A stretch of 53,221 nucleotides of DNA from an uncultured Lachnospiraceae bacterium (GCA_946414825.1 CAMKQB010000003.1:1-53221); one strand, 5' to 3'; counted from the stretch's first letter, positions 18,314-27,436 are shown. The notes: generated from the letters alone by a model not told the origin. Program-made: numbers and translations.

Positions 18314-19870
18314 ATGAAAGAGAAAAAGGGTTTTATAATAGCAATTATTGCTCTTGCTGTAATTGTTATAGGTCTTGTTATCTATATTGTTGTAGATAAG
18401 AATAAGAGCAAAGAAAAAGCTGAGGAAGTAACAACTCAGGCTACAACTGAAGCGGTGGAGGATAAGGCAACATCTGATGATGCTGATAAAAAAGCTGAAG
18501 ATGATAAAGAAGCCACCAAAGAAACTAAGGACGAGAAGAAGCTTGCCTGCTATGCAACTATCAAGGCTGATAACAATTGGCAGGAAGGAAATAAGGTTGT
18601 ATATCAGTATTCTATTGATATTCATAATGAGTCATCAGAAGACATTTCTGACTGGGAAGTAAAGGTCTCTGGTTTCGATGGCGGTGAGATGAGCGAAAAC
18701 TGGAACGGTACTTACACGATATCCGGAGATACTCTGTCAGCTACAGCGGTTGATTATAATGGGACTGTTGCTGCTAAGAGCGTTTCAAATCTTGGATTTC
18801 AGGTTAAGTTTGATAGTGCAGATGCAGCTACTGCAGAGAAGACTCCGGTTCTCTATGTGAATGGAGAAGAGTACAAGGTTGTTAAGGAAGAGCCTACTAC
18901 TCAGTCTGCTGAAGAGAAGAAGGCTTCTAAGAAGGAGAAGAAGGAGCCTGAGTCAGGTACACCTCTCGATAACCATGGTAAGCTTTCGATAAAAGGAACC
19001 GATATAGTAGATAAGAATGGTGAACCTTACCAGCTTAAGGGGGTTAGTACTCATGGACTTGCATGGTTCCCTGACTATGTAAATAAAGATGCATTTCAGA
19101 CTCTTCGTGATGACTGGGGAGCCAATCTTATAAGACTTGCTATGTATACAGCTGAGAATGGCGGATACTGTGAAGGTGGTGATCAGGCAAAGCTCAAGTC
19201 TCTAGTGGATGATGGTGTTGAGTATGCTACAGAGCTTGGTATGTATGTAATTATAGACTGGCATATCCTTCATGATCTGACTCCTACAGCTCATCAGGAT
19301 GAAGCTATAGCGTTCTTTGATGAAATGTCTGCAAAGTACGCTGACTATGATAACGTACTATATGAAATATGTAACGAGCCAAATGGTAGTACAACATGGA
19401 GTGATGTTAAGGGTTATGCAGAAGCTGTGATACCAGTTATCAGAGCCAATGATAAGGATGCCATTATAATAGTTGGTACTCCAACCTGGTCTCAGGATGT
19501 TGACCAGGCAGCCGACGATCCTATTACCGGTCAGGAAAATATAGCATATACAACTCATTTCTATGCGGCCACACATAAGGATAATATTCGAAGTAAGGTT
19601 AAAACCGCTCATGATAAGGGACTTTGTGTATTTATCTCAGAGTTTAGTATATGTGATGCATCCGGTAATGGTGGCATAGACTATGATTCCGCTGCTGACT
19701 GGTTTGAAATGATCAATGAATATAATCTGTCATATGCAGGCTGGAATCTCTCTAACAAAGACGAAACTTCATCGCTGATATCCTCAGGTTGCTCTAAGAC
19801 CTCTGGATGGACAGATGATGAGCTTTCAGAAACCGGTAAATGGCTCAAATCACAGATACGTGGAGAGTAG
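18314..19870 (+). CDS. Membrane-anchored GH5 endoglucanase with CBM2-like domain
   Basis: A 518-residue protein. Residues 6-28 form one membrane helix (GFIIAIIALAVIVIGLVIYI) without a clear cleavage site, so it probably acts as a signal anchor. A Thr/Glu/Lys-rich linker leads to a CBM2-like cellulose-binding domain at about 77-185. A second Lys/Glu-rich linker precedes the GH5 catalytic barrel at about 220-515. The acid/base glutamate is in CNEPNG (E355) and the nucleophile in ISEFS (E443). It should cleave internal beta-1,4-glucan bonds outside the cell. AAGGAG precedes the ATG. It interrupts the usual recG-rsmD-coaD neighbourhood and is flanked by related non-coding repeats. Confidence 0.92.
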   Translation: MKEKKGFIIAIIALAVIVIGLVIYIVVDKNKSKEKAEEVTTQATTEAVEDKATSDDADKKAEDDKEATKETKDEKKLACYATIKADNNWQEGNKVVYQYSIDIHNESSEDISDWEVKVSGFDGGEMSENWNGTYTISGDTLSATAVDYNGTVAAKSVSNLGFQVKFDSADAATAEKTPVLYVNGEEYKVVKEEPTTQSAEEKKASKKEKKEPESGTPLDNHGKLSIKGTDIVDKNGEPYQLKGVSTHGLAWFPDYVNKDAFQTLRDDWGANLIRLAMYTAENGGYCEGGDQAKLKSLVDDGVEYATELGMYVIIDWHILHDLTPTAHQDEAIAFFDEMSAKYADYDNVLYEICNEPNGSTTWSDVKGYAEAVIPVIRANDKDAIIIVGTPTWSQDVDQAADDPITGQENIAYTTHFYAATHKDNIRSKVKTAHDKGLCVFISEFSICDASGNGGIDYDSAADWFEMINEYNLSYAGWNLSNKDETSSLISSGCSKTSGWTDDELSETGKWLKSQIRGE

Positions 19871-19880
19871 AATTCAACAT

Positions 19881-19935
19881 AATAAATCTATAAAATCTTA
19901 GTGGTTTTATATCATATATGTGATTCTATGTATTG
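19881..19935 (+). repeat. Diverged partial copy of the palindrome A right arm
   Basis: It shares AAAATCTTAGTG, then GTTTTA, CATATATG and GAT in the same order and spacing as 18250-18290. It may also fold as ATAAAATC / GGTTTTAT with a TTAGT loop. Confidence 0.6.
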
Positions 19936-19962
19936 TAGTATTGAAAACAAATATACATATAC

Positions 19963-19991
19963 TTGTTTACTTATAAAAATTATGGTATAAA
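19963..19991 (+). promoter_or_regulatory. Promoter of rsmD-coaD
   Basis: TTGTTT at 19963-19968, 17-base spacer and TATAAA at 19986-19991, preceded by TGG (extended -10). Confidence 0.7.
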
Positions 19992-20044
19992 TGATGTTAT
20001 GTAAATCATTCCATATAACATATGGAATTACTGGAGATTAAATC

Positions 20045-20596
20045 ATGAGAGTTATAGCAGGATCAAGGCGAAGTCTTCCTCTTAAAACCTTAGAGGGCGA
20101 TATAACCAGACCTACAGCAGATAAATATAAAGAGACGCTTTTTAACTGTATACAGATGGAGGTTCCTGATTCTAGATTCTTAGACCTTTTCTCAGGCAGT
20201 GGCTCCATTGGTATAGAGGCGCTATCCAGAGGTGCGAAGAAGGCAGTTCTGGTAGAGAATAATAAACAGGCGCTTGATGTTATTAAGGCTAATGTTCATT
20301 TCACCAAGTTCGAAAATGAAGCTGAAATAGTTAAGTCAGATGTGCTTAGCTATCTGATGCGACTACCGAAGATAAGCTTTGATGTTATCTTCCTTGATCC
20401 GCCATATGGCAAGGGGCTGGAAAAGGATACAGTTATGTTACTAAACTCCAAGGAGTTTGATAATCCTGACTATACTATAGTGGTCGAGTCTAGTCTTGAT
20501 GAGGATATGTCATTTATAGAAGATACCAAGTTTAGAATATATAAAACCAAGAATTATAAGACGAATAAGCATGTATTCTTGTGTGCCAAGGAGTAG
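20045..20596 (+). CDS. rsmD: 16S rRNA (guanine966-N2)-methyltransferase RsmD
   Basis: A 183-residue SAM-dependent methyltransferase. It has the RVIAG start with the TRPT..KYKETLFN segment, the SAM-binding FLDLFSGSGSIGIEAL (about 45-60) and the catalytic DPPY (118-121). It methylates G966 of 16S rRNA during small-subunit assembly. It forms the classic pair with coaD, which begins five bases after its stop. Confidence 0.96.
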   Translation: MRVIAGSRRSLPLKTLEGDITRPTADKYKETLFNCIQMEVPDSRFLDLFSGSGSIGIEALSRGAKKAVLVENNKQALDVIKANVHFTKFENEAEIVKSDVLSYLMRLPKISFDVIFLDPPYGKGLEKDTVMLLNSKEFDNPDYTIVVESSLDEDMSFIEDTKFRIYKTKNYKTNKHVFLCAKE

Positions 20597-20601
20597 ATTT
20601 A

Positions 20602-21108
20602 ATGAAAACCGTAGTTTATCCAGGAAGTTTTGATCCCGTTACAAATGGACATTTGGATATAATTAATCGTGCATCGAAGATATTTGACAAGGTAATAGTA
20701 TGTGTTTTAAATAACTCAGCTAAAAAAAGTCCGTTGTTTTCTCTTGATGAACGTGTTAATATGTTAAAGGATGTATTAGCTGATTATGATAATGTGTCGG
20801 TTGATTCATATAATGGACTTCTAGTTGATTTTGCCAGAGAGAATGATATAAATGTCATTATCAGAGGATTAAGAGAAGTAACTGATTTTGACAGTGAGCT
20901 TCAGATGGCGCAGGGGAATCATATGGTGTCTCCTGAAGTTGACACTTTATTTATGGCTACTGATCCAAAGTTTTCATTTATCAGTTCCAGTATGGTAAGG
21001 GAATTTGCAAGTTATGGGAAATCTGTTGAAGGTTTTGTTCCTGAACTGATACTGAATAAGATAGAAGATAAGTATAAGAGTATAACAGGAGGATGTAAAA
21101 ATGGGTAA
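20602..21108 (+). CDS. coaD: Phosphopantetheine adenylyltransferase
   Basis: A 168-residue nucleotidyltransferase for the penultimate step of coenzyme A synthesis. VVYPGSFDPVTNGHLDI contains the TxGH nucleotide-binding motif (14-17), with IIRGLREVTDFD and FISSSMVRE further on. The ATG at 20602 follows AAGGAG with eight bases spacing; a longer frame from 20581 would overlap rsmD and is rejected. The 3' end overlaps the next gene by eight bases. Confidence 0.97.
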   Translation: MKTVVYPGSFDPVTNGHLDIINRASKIFDKVIVCVLNNSAKKSPLFSLDERVNMLKDVLADYDNVSVDSYNGLLVDFARENDINVIIRGLREVTDFDSELQMAQGNHMVSPEVDTLFMATDPKFSFISSSMVREFASYGKSVEGFVPELILNKIEDKYKSITGGCKNG

Positions 21109-21817
21109 GAAGGGCGTTGAAGAAATGATCGAGGAGATCGAGGCATTTATTGATGGATGTAAGTATCAGCCTCTTTCATCAAATAAGATCGTTGTGCCTA
21201 AGGATGAACTGGAGCGTATGCTGAATGAGCTTAAGCTAAAGCTTCCAAGTGAGATCGAGAGATGTAAGAAGATCATGCGTAATAAGGAAGCTATTCTTGC
21301 GTCTGCAAGAACTCGTTCTGATGCGATTATATCCGAGTCTGTTAATGAGGCAAATCGTCTGGTAGAGCAGAATCATATCACAGAGCTTGCAAATGCAAGA
21401 GCTAATGAGATAGTTGATTCAGCCAGAGCAGAAGCTGAGAGAATCGTAGGAGATGCTACTGCTGAGGCTACAGAGGTTCGTACAGGCGCTATGCTATATA
21501 CAAAGCAGAAGATTACTGATATTAAGGATTTCCTGCAGTCTACACTTGAGGCTGAGAATGAGAATTATAAGAATCTCATTGAGAGTCTTGAAAATGGTGT
21601 CTTCACACTTGATACAAATCTTAATGAGGTTGAGACAAGTCTTAGTCTTATTAGTAATGATCCTAACAGTGTTCTCTATGGAGATATGGATGATGATGAC
21701 GACGATTATTCAGCAGCACCTGTTCAGGAAGAGCTTCCAGAGGATGATTACGACGACGATGACGATGACTATGATGATGACTTCGACGATGACGACGATG
21801 ACTTCCTTGATGACTAA
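21101..21817 (+). CDS. Coiled-coil protein with Asp-rich tail (function unknown)
   Basis: A 238-residue protein not assigned to a characterised family. Residues about 1-60 are charged and helical. Residues about 60-175 form a long coiled coil rich in Ala, Glu and Arg (ANRLVEQ, ARANEIVDSARAEAERI), reminiscent of ATPase stalk or DivIVA-like scaffolds. The last 45 residues are dominated by runs of Asp encoded by alternating GAT/GAC. AGGAGG precedes the ATG. It is co-transcribed with coaD, and its stop interlocks with the stop of tmcAL on the other strand. A scaffold or division role is only a guess. Confidence 0.75.
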   Translation: MGKKGVEEMIEEIEAFIDGCKYQPLSSNKIVVPKDELERMLNELKLKLPSEIERCKKIMRNKEAILASARTRSDAIISESVNEANRLVEQNHITELANARANEIVDSARAEAERIVGDATAEATEVRTGAMLYTKQKITDIKDFLQSTLEAENENYKNLIESLENGVFTLDTNLNEVETSLSLISNDPNSVLYGDMDDDDDDYSAAPVQEELPEDDYDDDDDDYDDDFDDDDDDFLDD

Positions 21818-23043
21818 TTAATCTTACGAACATTGCAGGATAGTTCGTTATGAAGTCTGATATTTGAATTATCGTATATTAGCTGATTATAGAGATCAGT
21901 TGCGAGTTTATCCAGCTGCCACATTCTGATGCCTGATTCGGTATCAGGTGTGAAGCTGGATTTTTTATTTATAACTTTTAGGTTAGATGCAGCACTTATC
22001 TTTTTGATAAGGTCGGACTTGCCGGTTTTAAAAGCAAGTAGATTCAGATATTCTATATCACTCTGATTATACGCGAGTTCTCTGTCATGATTATTAATGC
22101 CTAGTACCATATGAAGAAGTACTCGGCTTACTCTGCTCATAGTTATATTCTTGGTTTTAAGGAAATCCTGTAGCTCAACATATTTAACAGGAAGAGGAGC
22201 CTTCCTCAGTCTGTTAAGAAGCTCAGGAGTCATGTCCATTATATTTTCTAACTGTGATATCTCTGGTGGGAGATTTCTGTCATATATAAGTCTTGCTGCT
22301 ACAATAGGGGTCAGCCATTCATTTATAGGAAGAGGCTTTCTGATATATTCAGCATAAGGCTTTCTGCATACCTTAGGAATATAAGGGGAGACCTGATCTC
22401 CCTTTGTGATTGCATTTCTAATAGCGGCTCCACTTGAATAGGTGCCGGTCAGTTCTGTTTCGTTATATCCCTTGTCACATCTTGGAATCATTACAGTTTT
22501 GATATTAGAACCGAGCTTTTTAAGCGCAGTAATATATGATATCGCAAGGATATTGTTAGGAGTTGAAATGATATCTGATACAGATGACCCCAGAATTTTC
22601 TTAATGGCCTTCTCGCTAGCTGCAGGGTAGGATAGACCCTTGGATAGATAGTCATTTAGAGTGGTCTTATATTCATCTGGTTCGTTAGCCAGAATCTCAG
22701 CTACTTCATCGAATATTGCCGGTTCATCATTTTCTACGCCGAATGCAAGATAGTCGATAATGTTCATCTTATCCATTATCATAGTAGCACCATATGCAAA
22801 GTCTCTTGCACTACCGGTGGCATATATTACAGGAAGCTCGAAAATGACATCAATGCCGCCCAGTACAGCGGATTCTGCACGAGCATACTTGTCAGCCATA
22901 GCTGGACCACCGCGTTGTACGAAATTACCACTCATTACAGAGATGATATTATTTGCTCCTGTCTTATTTATTATCTCGTTATAGAGATATTTATGACCAT
23001 TATGGTATGGATTATATTCAGCAATTATTCCTACATTAACCAT
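21814..23043 (-). CDS. tmcAL: tRNA(Met) cytidine acetate ligase TmcAL (YlbM)
   Basis: A 409-residue nucleotidyltransferase-like protein. It starts VGIIAEYNPYHNGHKYL with the HxGH motif (14-17), followed by VMSGNFVQRGGPAM and the ATGSARDFAYG segment typical of the family. TmcAL uses acetate and ATP to make N4-acetylcytidine at the wobble position of elongator tRNA-Met. It is the only minus-strand gene in the window. It starts just left of the recA promoter region with GGGGGTAG as RBS and runs head-on into the coaD operon. Confidence 0.93.
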   Translation of the reverse strand: MVNVGIIAEYNPYHNGHKYLYNEIINKTGANNIISVMSGNFVQRGGPAMADKYARAESAVLGGIDVIFELPVIYATGSARDFAYGATMIMDKMNIIDYLAFGVENDEPAIFDEVAEILANEPDEYKTTLNDYLSKGLSYPAASEKAIKKILGSSVSDIISTPNNILAISYITALKKLGSNIKTVMIPRCDKGYNETELTGTYSSGAAIRNAITKGDQVSPYIPKVCRKPYAEYIRKPLPINEWLTPIVAARLIYDRNLPPEISQLENIMDMTPELLNRLRKAPLPVKYVELQDFLKTKNITMSRVSRVLLHMVLGINNHDRELAYNQSDIEYLNLLAFKTGKSDLIKKISAASNLKVINKKSSFTPDTESGIRMWQLDKLATDLYNQLIYDNSNIRLHNELSCNVRKIN

Positions 23044-23079
23044 ATTTCACTACCCCCAAATGCACCGCAAAAAACAATG

Positions 23080-23110
23080 AAATGCTACAAACTTAGAATA
23101 GCATTTTTTT
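23080..23110 (+). terminator. Weak plus-strand terminator in the tmcAL-recA gap
   Basis: AAATGCTA (23080-23087) pairs with TAGCATTT (23099-23106) and runs into seven T residues. Few GC pairs and an 11-base loop make it weak. Confidence 0.4.
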
Positions 23111-23118
23111 AGTCATTA

Positions 23119-23127
23119 TGCTATACT
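23119..23127 (+). promoter_or_regulatory. Candidate recA promoter (extended -10)
   Basis: TGCTATACT gives TG, one base, then TATACT. No good -35 is present 17 bases upstream. Confidence 0.45.
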
Positions 23128-23224
23128 AACTTTGTTCGTCTTAGGCTATATATAGTTATGTAAATTACTTTATGGGTCAAGATAATGTGGTTTAGGGGAC
23201 CGCAGACGAATGAAAGGAGATATT

Positions 23225-24253
23225 ATGCAGAACGAAGAGAAAATGAAGGCGCTTGATGCGGCTCTTGCGCAGATAGAGAAACAGTTTGGTAAAGGCTCGG
23301 TTATGAAGCTGGGTGACAATGCTGGGAATATGAATATTGAAGCTGTTCCAACAGGTTCACTTAGTTTAGATATAGCGCTTGGTATAGGTGGTATGCCTAG
23401 AGGACGTATTATTGAGATATATGGACCTGAATCAAGTGGTAAGACTACAGTTGCTTTACATGTGGTTGCTGAGGTTCAGAAACGGGGAGGACTTGCTGGC
23501 TTTATAGATGCTGAACATGCGCTGGATCCTGTATATGCAAAGAATATTGGTGTAGATATAGATAATCTCTATATATCACAGCCGGATAGTGGTGAGCAGG
23601 CGCTTGAAATCACTGAGACAATGGTTAGATCTGGAGCTATGGATGTTCTAGTAATTGACTCTGTTGCTGCGCTTGTTCCAAAAGCCGAGATAGATGGTGA
23701 GATGGGTGACAGCCATGTGGGACTTCATGCCAGACTTATGTCACAGGCTCTTAGAAAGCTGACTGCTGTTATTAGCAAGACTAATTGTGTTGTTATCTTC
23801 ATTAACCAGCTTCGTGAGAAGGTTGGTGTAATGTTCGGAAATCCAGAGACCACAACTGGTGGTAGAGCTCTTAAGTTCTATGCTTCAGTTAGAATGGATG
23901 TTCGTAGAATAGAGACTATTAAAACCGGTGGAGACGGAGTAGGTAACCGTACAAGGGTTACTATTGTTAAGAATAAGGTGGCTCCTCCATTTAAGAAGGC
24001 TGAGTTTGATATCATGTTCGGGGAAGGAATATCTAAGGAAGGTGATATTCTTGATCTTGCAGCTGGATGTGATGTGGTACAGAAGTCCGGTGCTTGGTAT
24101 GCATACCTGGGTGAGAAGATAGGTCAGGGTAGAGAAAATGCTAAGGCTTATCTTAAAGAGAATCCAGAGGTAAGAGATGAAATAGAAGCTAAGGTTAGAG
24201 AGATATATTTTAATAATTCAGAAGAAGATGGTGACGCATCTACTGAAGAATAG
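23225..24253 (+). CDS. recA: Recombinase RecA
   Basis: A 342-residue RecA. Walker A is GPESSGKT (67-74), Walker B is [10 protein letters not shown], and the DNA-binding loop regions include [12 protein letters not shown] and [20 protein letters not shown]. It coats single-stranded DNA for strand exchange and activates LexA self-cleavage. The start at ATG 23225 has AAAGGAG five bases upstream; a frame from 23210 would add MKGDI and is not supported by the RBS. recX follows at once. Confidence 0.98.
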   Translation: MQNEEKMKALDAALAQIEKQFGKGSVMKLGDNAGNMNIEAVPTGSLSLDIALGIGGMPRGRIIEIYGPESSGKTTVALHVVAEVQKRGGLAGFIDAEHALDPVYAKNIGVDIDNLYISQPDSGEQALEITETMVRSGAMDVLVIDSVAALVPKAEIDGEMGDSHVGLHARLMSQALRKLTAVISKTNCVVIFINQLREKVGVMFGNPETTTGGRALKFYASVRMDVRRIETIKTGGDGVGNRTRVTIVKNKVAPPFKKAEFDIMFGEGISKEGDILDLAAGCDVVQKSGAWYAYLGEKIGQGRENAKAYLKENPEVRDEIEAKVREIYFNNSEEDGDASTEE

Positions 24254-24261
24254 GAATATAT

Positions 24262-24879
24262 ATGAATAGTATAAGGTTTGTGCTATATAATAAAACCTAT
24301 CTTGCTTATCTGAATGAGGAGTATATAGGAGGTATATATAAGTCTGAGTTTAAAAACTTTGGGCTAAATGTACCAGAGGCAAGAGAATTCTATATAAATG
24401 ACATCTCAGATGAGACCATTACTATGATTAAAGAAAAGGTATATGATAGGGCTTATAATAAAGCTATAGGTTATGTATCTACAACAGAATGTTCTGCAGA
24501 TACAATCAGGACCAAGCTTAGAATGAAAAGATTTCCGGAACAGATAATTGATCAGGTTATTGATGTCATGATTGAATATGGTTATCTAAGTGACAGTAGA
24601 TTTGTTGAATCCTTTGTACGTAGCTATATTCGTAAAAAGAGCAGAAGGCTTATAGAAAAAGAGATATCTGATAGAGGTATTGATTGCTCAAAGTATCAGG
24701 AGCTTATTGATAATGTATATCAGGATGAAGGAATCTCTGAAGAGGACGTAATAGAGGGACTGATTAATAAGAAGTTCAGAGACCAGGATCTAAGGGATAT
24801 CAAAGTAAAGAAGAGATTTATGTCATATATGATGAGACATGGTTTCGGTTATGACAAAATCAACAATTACTTGACATAA
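24262..24879 (+). CDS. recX: Regulatory protein RecX
   Basis: A 205-residue helical-repeat protein with RecX features: YNKAIGYVSTTECSADTIRTKL, then GYLSDSRFVESFVRSYIR and a C-terminal MMRHGFGYDKINNYL. RecX binds RecA filaments and limits their growth. It starts eight bases after recA, so the two form an operon. The N-terminal 60 residues are the least conserved, which is normal. Confidence 0.9.
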   Translation: MNSIRFVLYNKTYLAYLNEEYIGGIYKSEFKNFGLNVPEAREFYINDISDETITMIKEKVYDRAYNKAIGYVSTTECSADTIRTKLRMKRFPEQIIDQVIDVMIEYGYLSDSRFVESFVRSYIRKKSRRLIEKEISDRGIDCSKYQELIDNVYQDEGISEEDVIEGLINKKFRDQDLRDIKVKKRFMSYMMRHGFGYDKINNYLT

Positions 24880-24983
24880 TATTCTTTAGAGTTTAAACTA
24901 ATATGAGTGTGCCTATATGCTAGTAGTGTGTCTATTTGGTATATCTGGCATTAAAAGTTTTATGTACATTACATTTTAATAAA

Positions 24984-24996
24984 AGGAGGTACTCCT
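24984..24996 (+). promoter_or_regulatory. Self-complementary ribosome binding site of rny
   Basis: AGGAG (24984-24988) can pair with CTCCT (24992-24996), which abuts the GTG start; the Shine-Dalgarno is therefore inside its own hairpin. Confidence 0.5.
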
Positions 24997-26553
24997 GTGA
25001 ATCTTACTCTTATGACAGTGATCATCGCAGTAGCCGCCTTTGTTATAGCTCTTATTATTGGCTTCGCAGTTGGTAATGCGTATCGCAAGAATATTGCTGA
25101 GGCTAAGATAGGTAAGGCTGAGGACAAGGCTAAGGATATAATAGATGATGCTTTAAAGACTGCTGAGTCAAAGAAGAGAGATATACTCCTGACAGCCAAG
25201 GAAGATGCCCTTAAGACTAAGAATGACATCGAAAAGGAAGTCAAGGATCGCAGATCTGAGATTCAGCATATGGAGAAGAGAGTCCTTCAGAGAGAAGAGA
25301 ATCTGGACAAGAAGAGCGACACCTTAGAGCGTAGAGAACAATCTCTTACTGCAAAGGAAGCAAATCTTGCCAAGAAAGTATCTGAAGTAGAAGAGCTCTC
25401 AGCTAGGAGACAACAGGAACTGGAGAGAATCTCTGGACTTACCTCTGAACAGGCTAAGGAATATTTACTTAGAACCGTTGAAGATGATGTTAAGCATGAA
25501 ACAGCGATAATGATTAAGGAATTGGAATCCAGAGCTAAGGAAGAAGCTGATAAGAAGGCTAAGGAAATCGTAGTTGGCGCTATACAGAAATGTGCCGCTG
25601 ATGTTGTATCAGAATCTACAGTTTCATTAGTTCAGCTGCCAAGTGATGAGATGAAAGGTCGTATAATTGGTCGTGAAGGACGTAATATACGTACTCTTGA
25701 AACTCTTACAGGTGTTGATCTTATTATAGATGACACTCCTGAAGCAGTTGTATTATCAAGCTTTGACGCAGTAAGACGTGAGGTTGCACGTGTTGCGCTT
25801 GAGAAGCTTATCGTAGACGGACGTATCCATCCTGCCAGAATCGAGGAAATGGTCGAGAAGGCTAAGAAGGAAGTGGATACTAAGATGCGTGAAGAAGGAG
25901 AGGCTGCGGCCCTCGAGGTTGGTGTTCACGGATTACATCCAGAGCTTATTAAGCTTCTGGGTCGTATGAAGTTCAGAACAAGCTATGGACAGAATGCACT
26001 TAAGCACTCAATCGAGGTTGCTCATTTGAGTGGAATTATGGCTGGAGAACTTGGCGAGGATGTTAAGCTTGCTAAGAGAGCAGGACTTCTACATGATATC
26101 GGTAAATCTATCGATCATGAGATGGAAGGCTCACATGTTACTATCGGTGTTGACTTATGTAGAAAATATAAGGAAAATGCTACAGTTATCAATACGGTTG
26201 CATCACATCATGGTGATTGTGAAGCAGAATCTCTTATTGCTTGTATCGTACAGGCTGCTGATGCTATATCAGCTGCTAGACCTGGTGCAAGAAGAGAAAC
26301 CCTTGAGACCTACACAACCAGACTTACTAAGCTGGAAGAAATTGCTAATGGTTTCAATGGTGTAGAGAGATCCTTTGCTATTCAGGCTGGTAGAGAAATC
26401 AGAGTTTCAGTTGTCCCAGACAAGATTTCGGATGCGGATATGGTACTTCTGGCAAGAGATATTTCTAAGCAAATCGAAGATGAGCTGGAATATCCTGGTC
26501 AGATCAAGGTAAGCCTTATTCGTGAATCCAGAGTAACTGATTACGCTAAATAA
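24997..26553 (+). CDS. rny: Ribonuclease Y
   Basis: A 518-residue membrane-bound endoribonuclease. Residues about 5-25 form one N-terminal membrane helix. A long coiled coil extends to about residue 195. The KH RNA-binding domain contains [10 protein letters not shown], and the HD hydrolase domain contains [14 protein letters not shown] and ASHHGD. RNase Y initiates mRNA decay at the inner membrane. It uses a GTG start behind AAGGAGG. recA-recX-rny proximity is common in Firmicutes. Confidence 0.97.
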   Translation: MNLTLMTVIIAVAAFVIALIIGFAVGNAYRKNIAEAKIGKAEDKAKDIIDDALKTAESKKRDILLTAKEDALKTKNDIEKEVKDRRSEIQHMEKRVLQREENLDKKSDTLERREQSLTAKEANLAKKVSEVEELSARRQQELERISGLTSEQAKEYLLRTVEDDVKHETAIMIKELESRAKEEADKKAKEIVVGAIQKCAADVVSESTVSLVQLPSDEMKGRIIGREGRNIRTLETLTGVDLIIDDTPEAVVLSSFDAVRREVARVALEKLIVDGRIHPARIEEMVEKAKKEVDTKMREEGEAAALEVGVHGLHPELIKLLGRMKFRTSYGQNALKHSIEVAHLSGIMAGELGEDVKLAKRAGLLHDIGKSIDHEMEGSHVTIGVDLCRKYKENATVINTVASHHGDCEAESLIACIVQAADAISAARPGARRETLETYTTRLTKLEEIANGFNGVERSFAIQAGREIRVSVVPDKISDADMVLLARDISKQIEDELEYPGQIKVSLIRESRVTDYAK

Positions 26554-26559
26554 TTAAGA

Positions 26560-26600
26560 CCACCTGCTCTCGAAAGAGTGCAGGTGGATTTTACTTTATT
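26560..26600 (+). terminator. Terminator after rny
   Basis: CCACCTGC (26560-26567) pairs with GCAGGTGG (26580-26587). The stem continues after one mismatch (TCT/AGA region) and closes on a GAAA tetraloop; a T-rich tail follows. Confidence 0.88.
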
Positions 26601-26617
26601 GAGTTATTGAGGTTGTT

Positions 26618-27229
26618 ATGAATAAATATGAATTATTAAAAAGAGATATTAAATATAAGGCTCATCGAGTTAAAGTCTATGAGGATACTCTGGTCAGACC
26701 TGATGGAAAGAAGGTTTACTACGACTTTGTTGAAAATAGAAATGGCTCCGGAGTTCTTCTTGTGGATAAGGATGAGAAGCTTCTATTTGTAAAGCAGTAC
26801 AGGAATTCCATAAATGACTATGATATAGAGATACCAGCAGGCTGTGCGGAGGATTTTGATGCTGATAGTCGTGATGTCAAGAATCAAACTAAAGAGGCTT
26901 ACAATACTGATGACTTTCTAAAAGCTGATAATCCTTTTTATAAATGTGCTATTAGGGAGGCTCAGGAAGAGACGGGTCTTATTCCTGGGAAGTTACATTT
27001 CGTGAACTATATTCTTGCTGCTGCTGGGCTTTTCAGTGAGAGAACTGCTGTTTATATAGGCACGGATCTGGAAGAAGGAAGCCTTAACAGAGATGAAGAT
27101 GAGTTTATCGAGATAATCAAGTTGTCGCCGGAAGAGGCTATGGATTACATTAATATGGGGCGTATAAATGACAGCAAAACTATTATTGCTATCCAGGCTT
27201 ATATGTTGTTACGAGACAAAATAGAATAA
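26618..27229 (+). CDS. Nudix hydrolase, ADP-ribose pyrophosphatase-like, with insertion in the Nudix box
   Basis: A 203-residue protein. The N-terminal half matches ADP-ribose pyrophosphatases (VYYDFVENRNGSGVLLVD, LLFVKQYRNSINDYDIEIPAG). The Nudix box is split: IPAGCAED is separated from the REAQEETGL helix by an extra stretch of about 30 charged residues. Metal-binding Glu residues of the helix are intact. It probably hydrolyses ADP-ribose or similar compounds; the insertion may change substrate or oligomer contacts. It follows the rny terminator directly. Confidence 0.83.
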   Translation: MNKYELLKRDIKYKAHRVKVYEDTLVRPDGKKVYYDFVENRNGSGVLLVDKDEKLLFVKQYRNSINDYDIEIPAGCAEDFDADSRDVKNQTKEAYNTDDFLKADNPFYKCAIREAQEETGLIPGKLHFVNYILAAAGLFSERTAVYIGTDLEEGSLNRDEDEFIEIIKLSPEEAMDYINMGRINDSKTIIAIQAYMLLRDKIE

Positions 27230-27353
27230 AATTAACATTCTTTACAATTATTTAACAAAAATTATGTAAAAACCGTAACCAAAATGAAAAAAATTTTTAC
27301 TTTTCGAATCCACAAGATTTAGTGACGATTTTATGTTTAGTACACTTTATATT

Positions 27354-27380
27354 GTAAAAAACCCCTAATTTAAAGGGGTT
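27354..27380 (-). terminator. Minus-strand terminator in the Nudix-recombinase gap
   Basis: AACCCC (27360-27365) pairs with GGGGTT (27375-27380). The A-run at 27356-27361 gives TTTTTT on the minus strand; there is no T-run on the plus strand. Confidence 0.6.
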
Positions 27381-27422
27381 ACGACGGATTTAGTTAAAAA
27401 ATTATGGTTGATTTTATGTAAA
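27354..27422 (-). ncRNA. Candidate small RNA on the minus strand
   Basis: It is framed by a minus-strand promoter (TTACAA at 27452-27457, 17 bases, TATAGT at 27429-27434) and the minus-strand terminator. The predicted transcript is about 70 bases, without an open reading frame. Confidence 0.35.
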
Positions 27423-27436
27423 TTTACCACTATACT
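27408..27436 (+). promoter_or_regulatory. Promoter of the tyrosine recombinase gene
   Basis: TTGATT at 27408-27413, 17-base spacer and TATACT at 27431-27436. The -10 overlaps a -10 on the opposite strand. Confidence 0.65.

Noticed and set aside
23128..23138. Possible LexA/SOS box before recA (AACTTTGTTCG)
   Set aside because: Only the right half resembles the Gram-positive box; the left half and the 4-base spacing do not match CGAAC-N4-GTTCG.
27302..27315. tRNA T-arm-like TTCGAATCC
   Set aside because: No flanking T-stem, acceptor stem or anticodon arm could be fitted.
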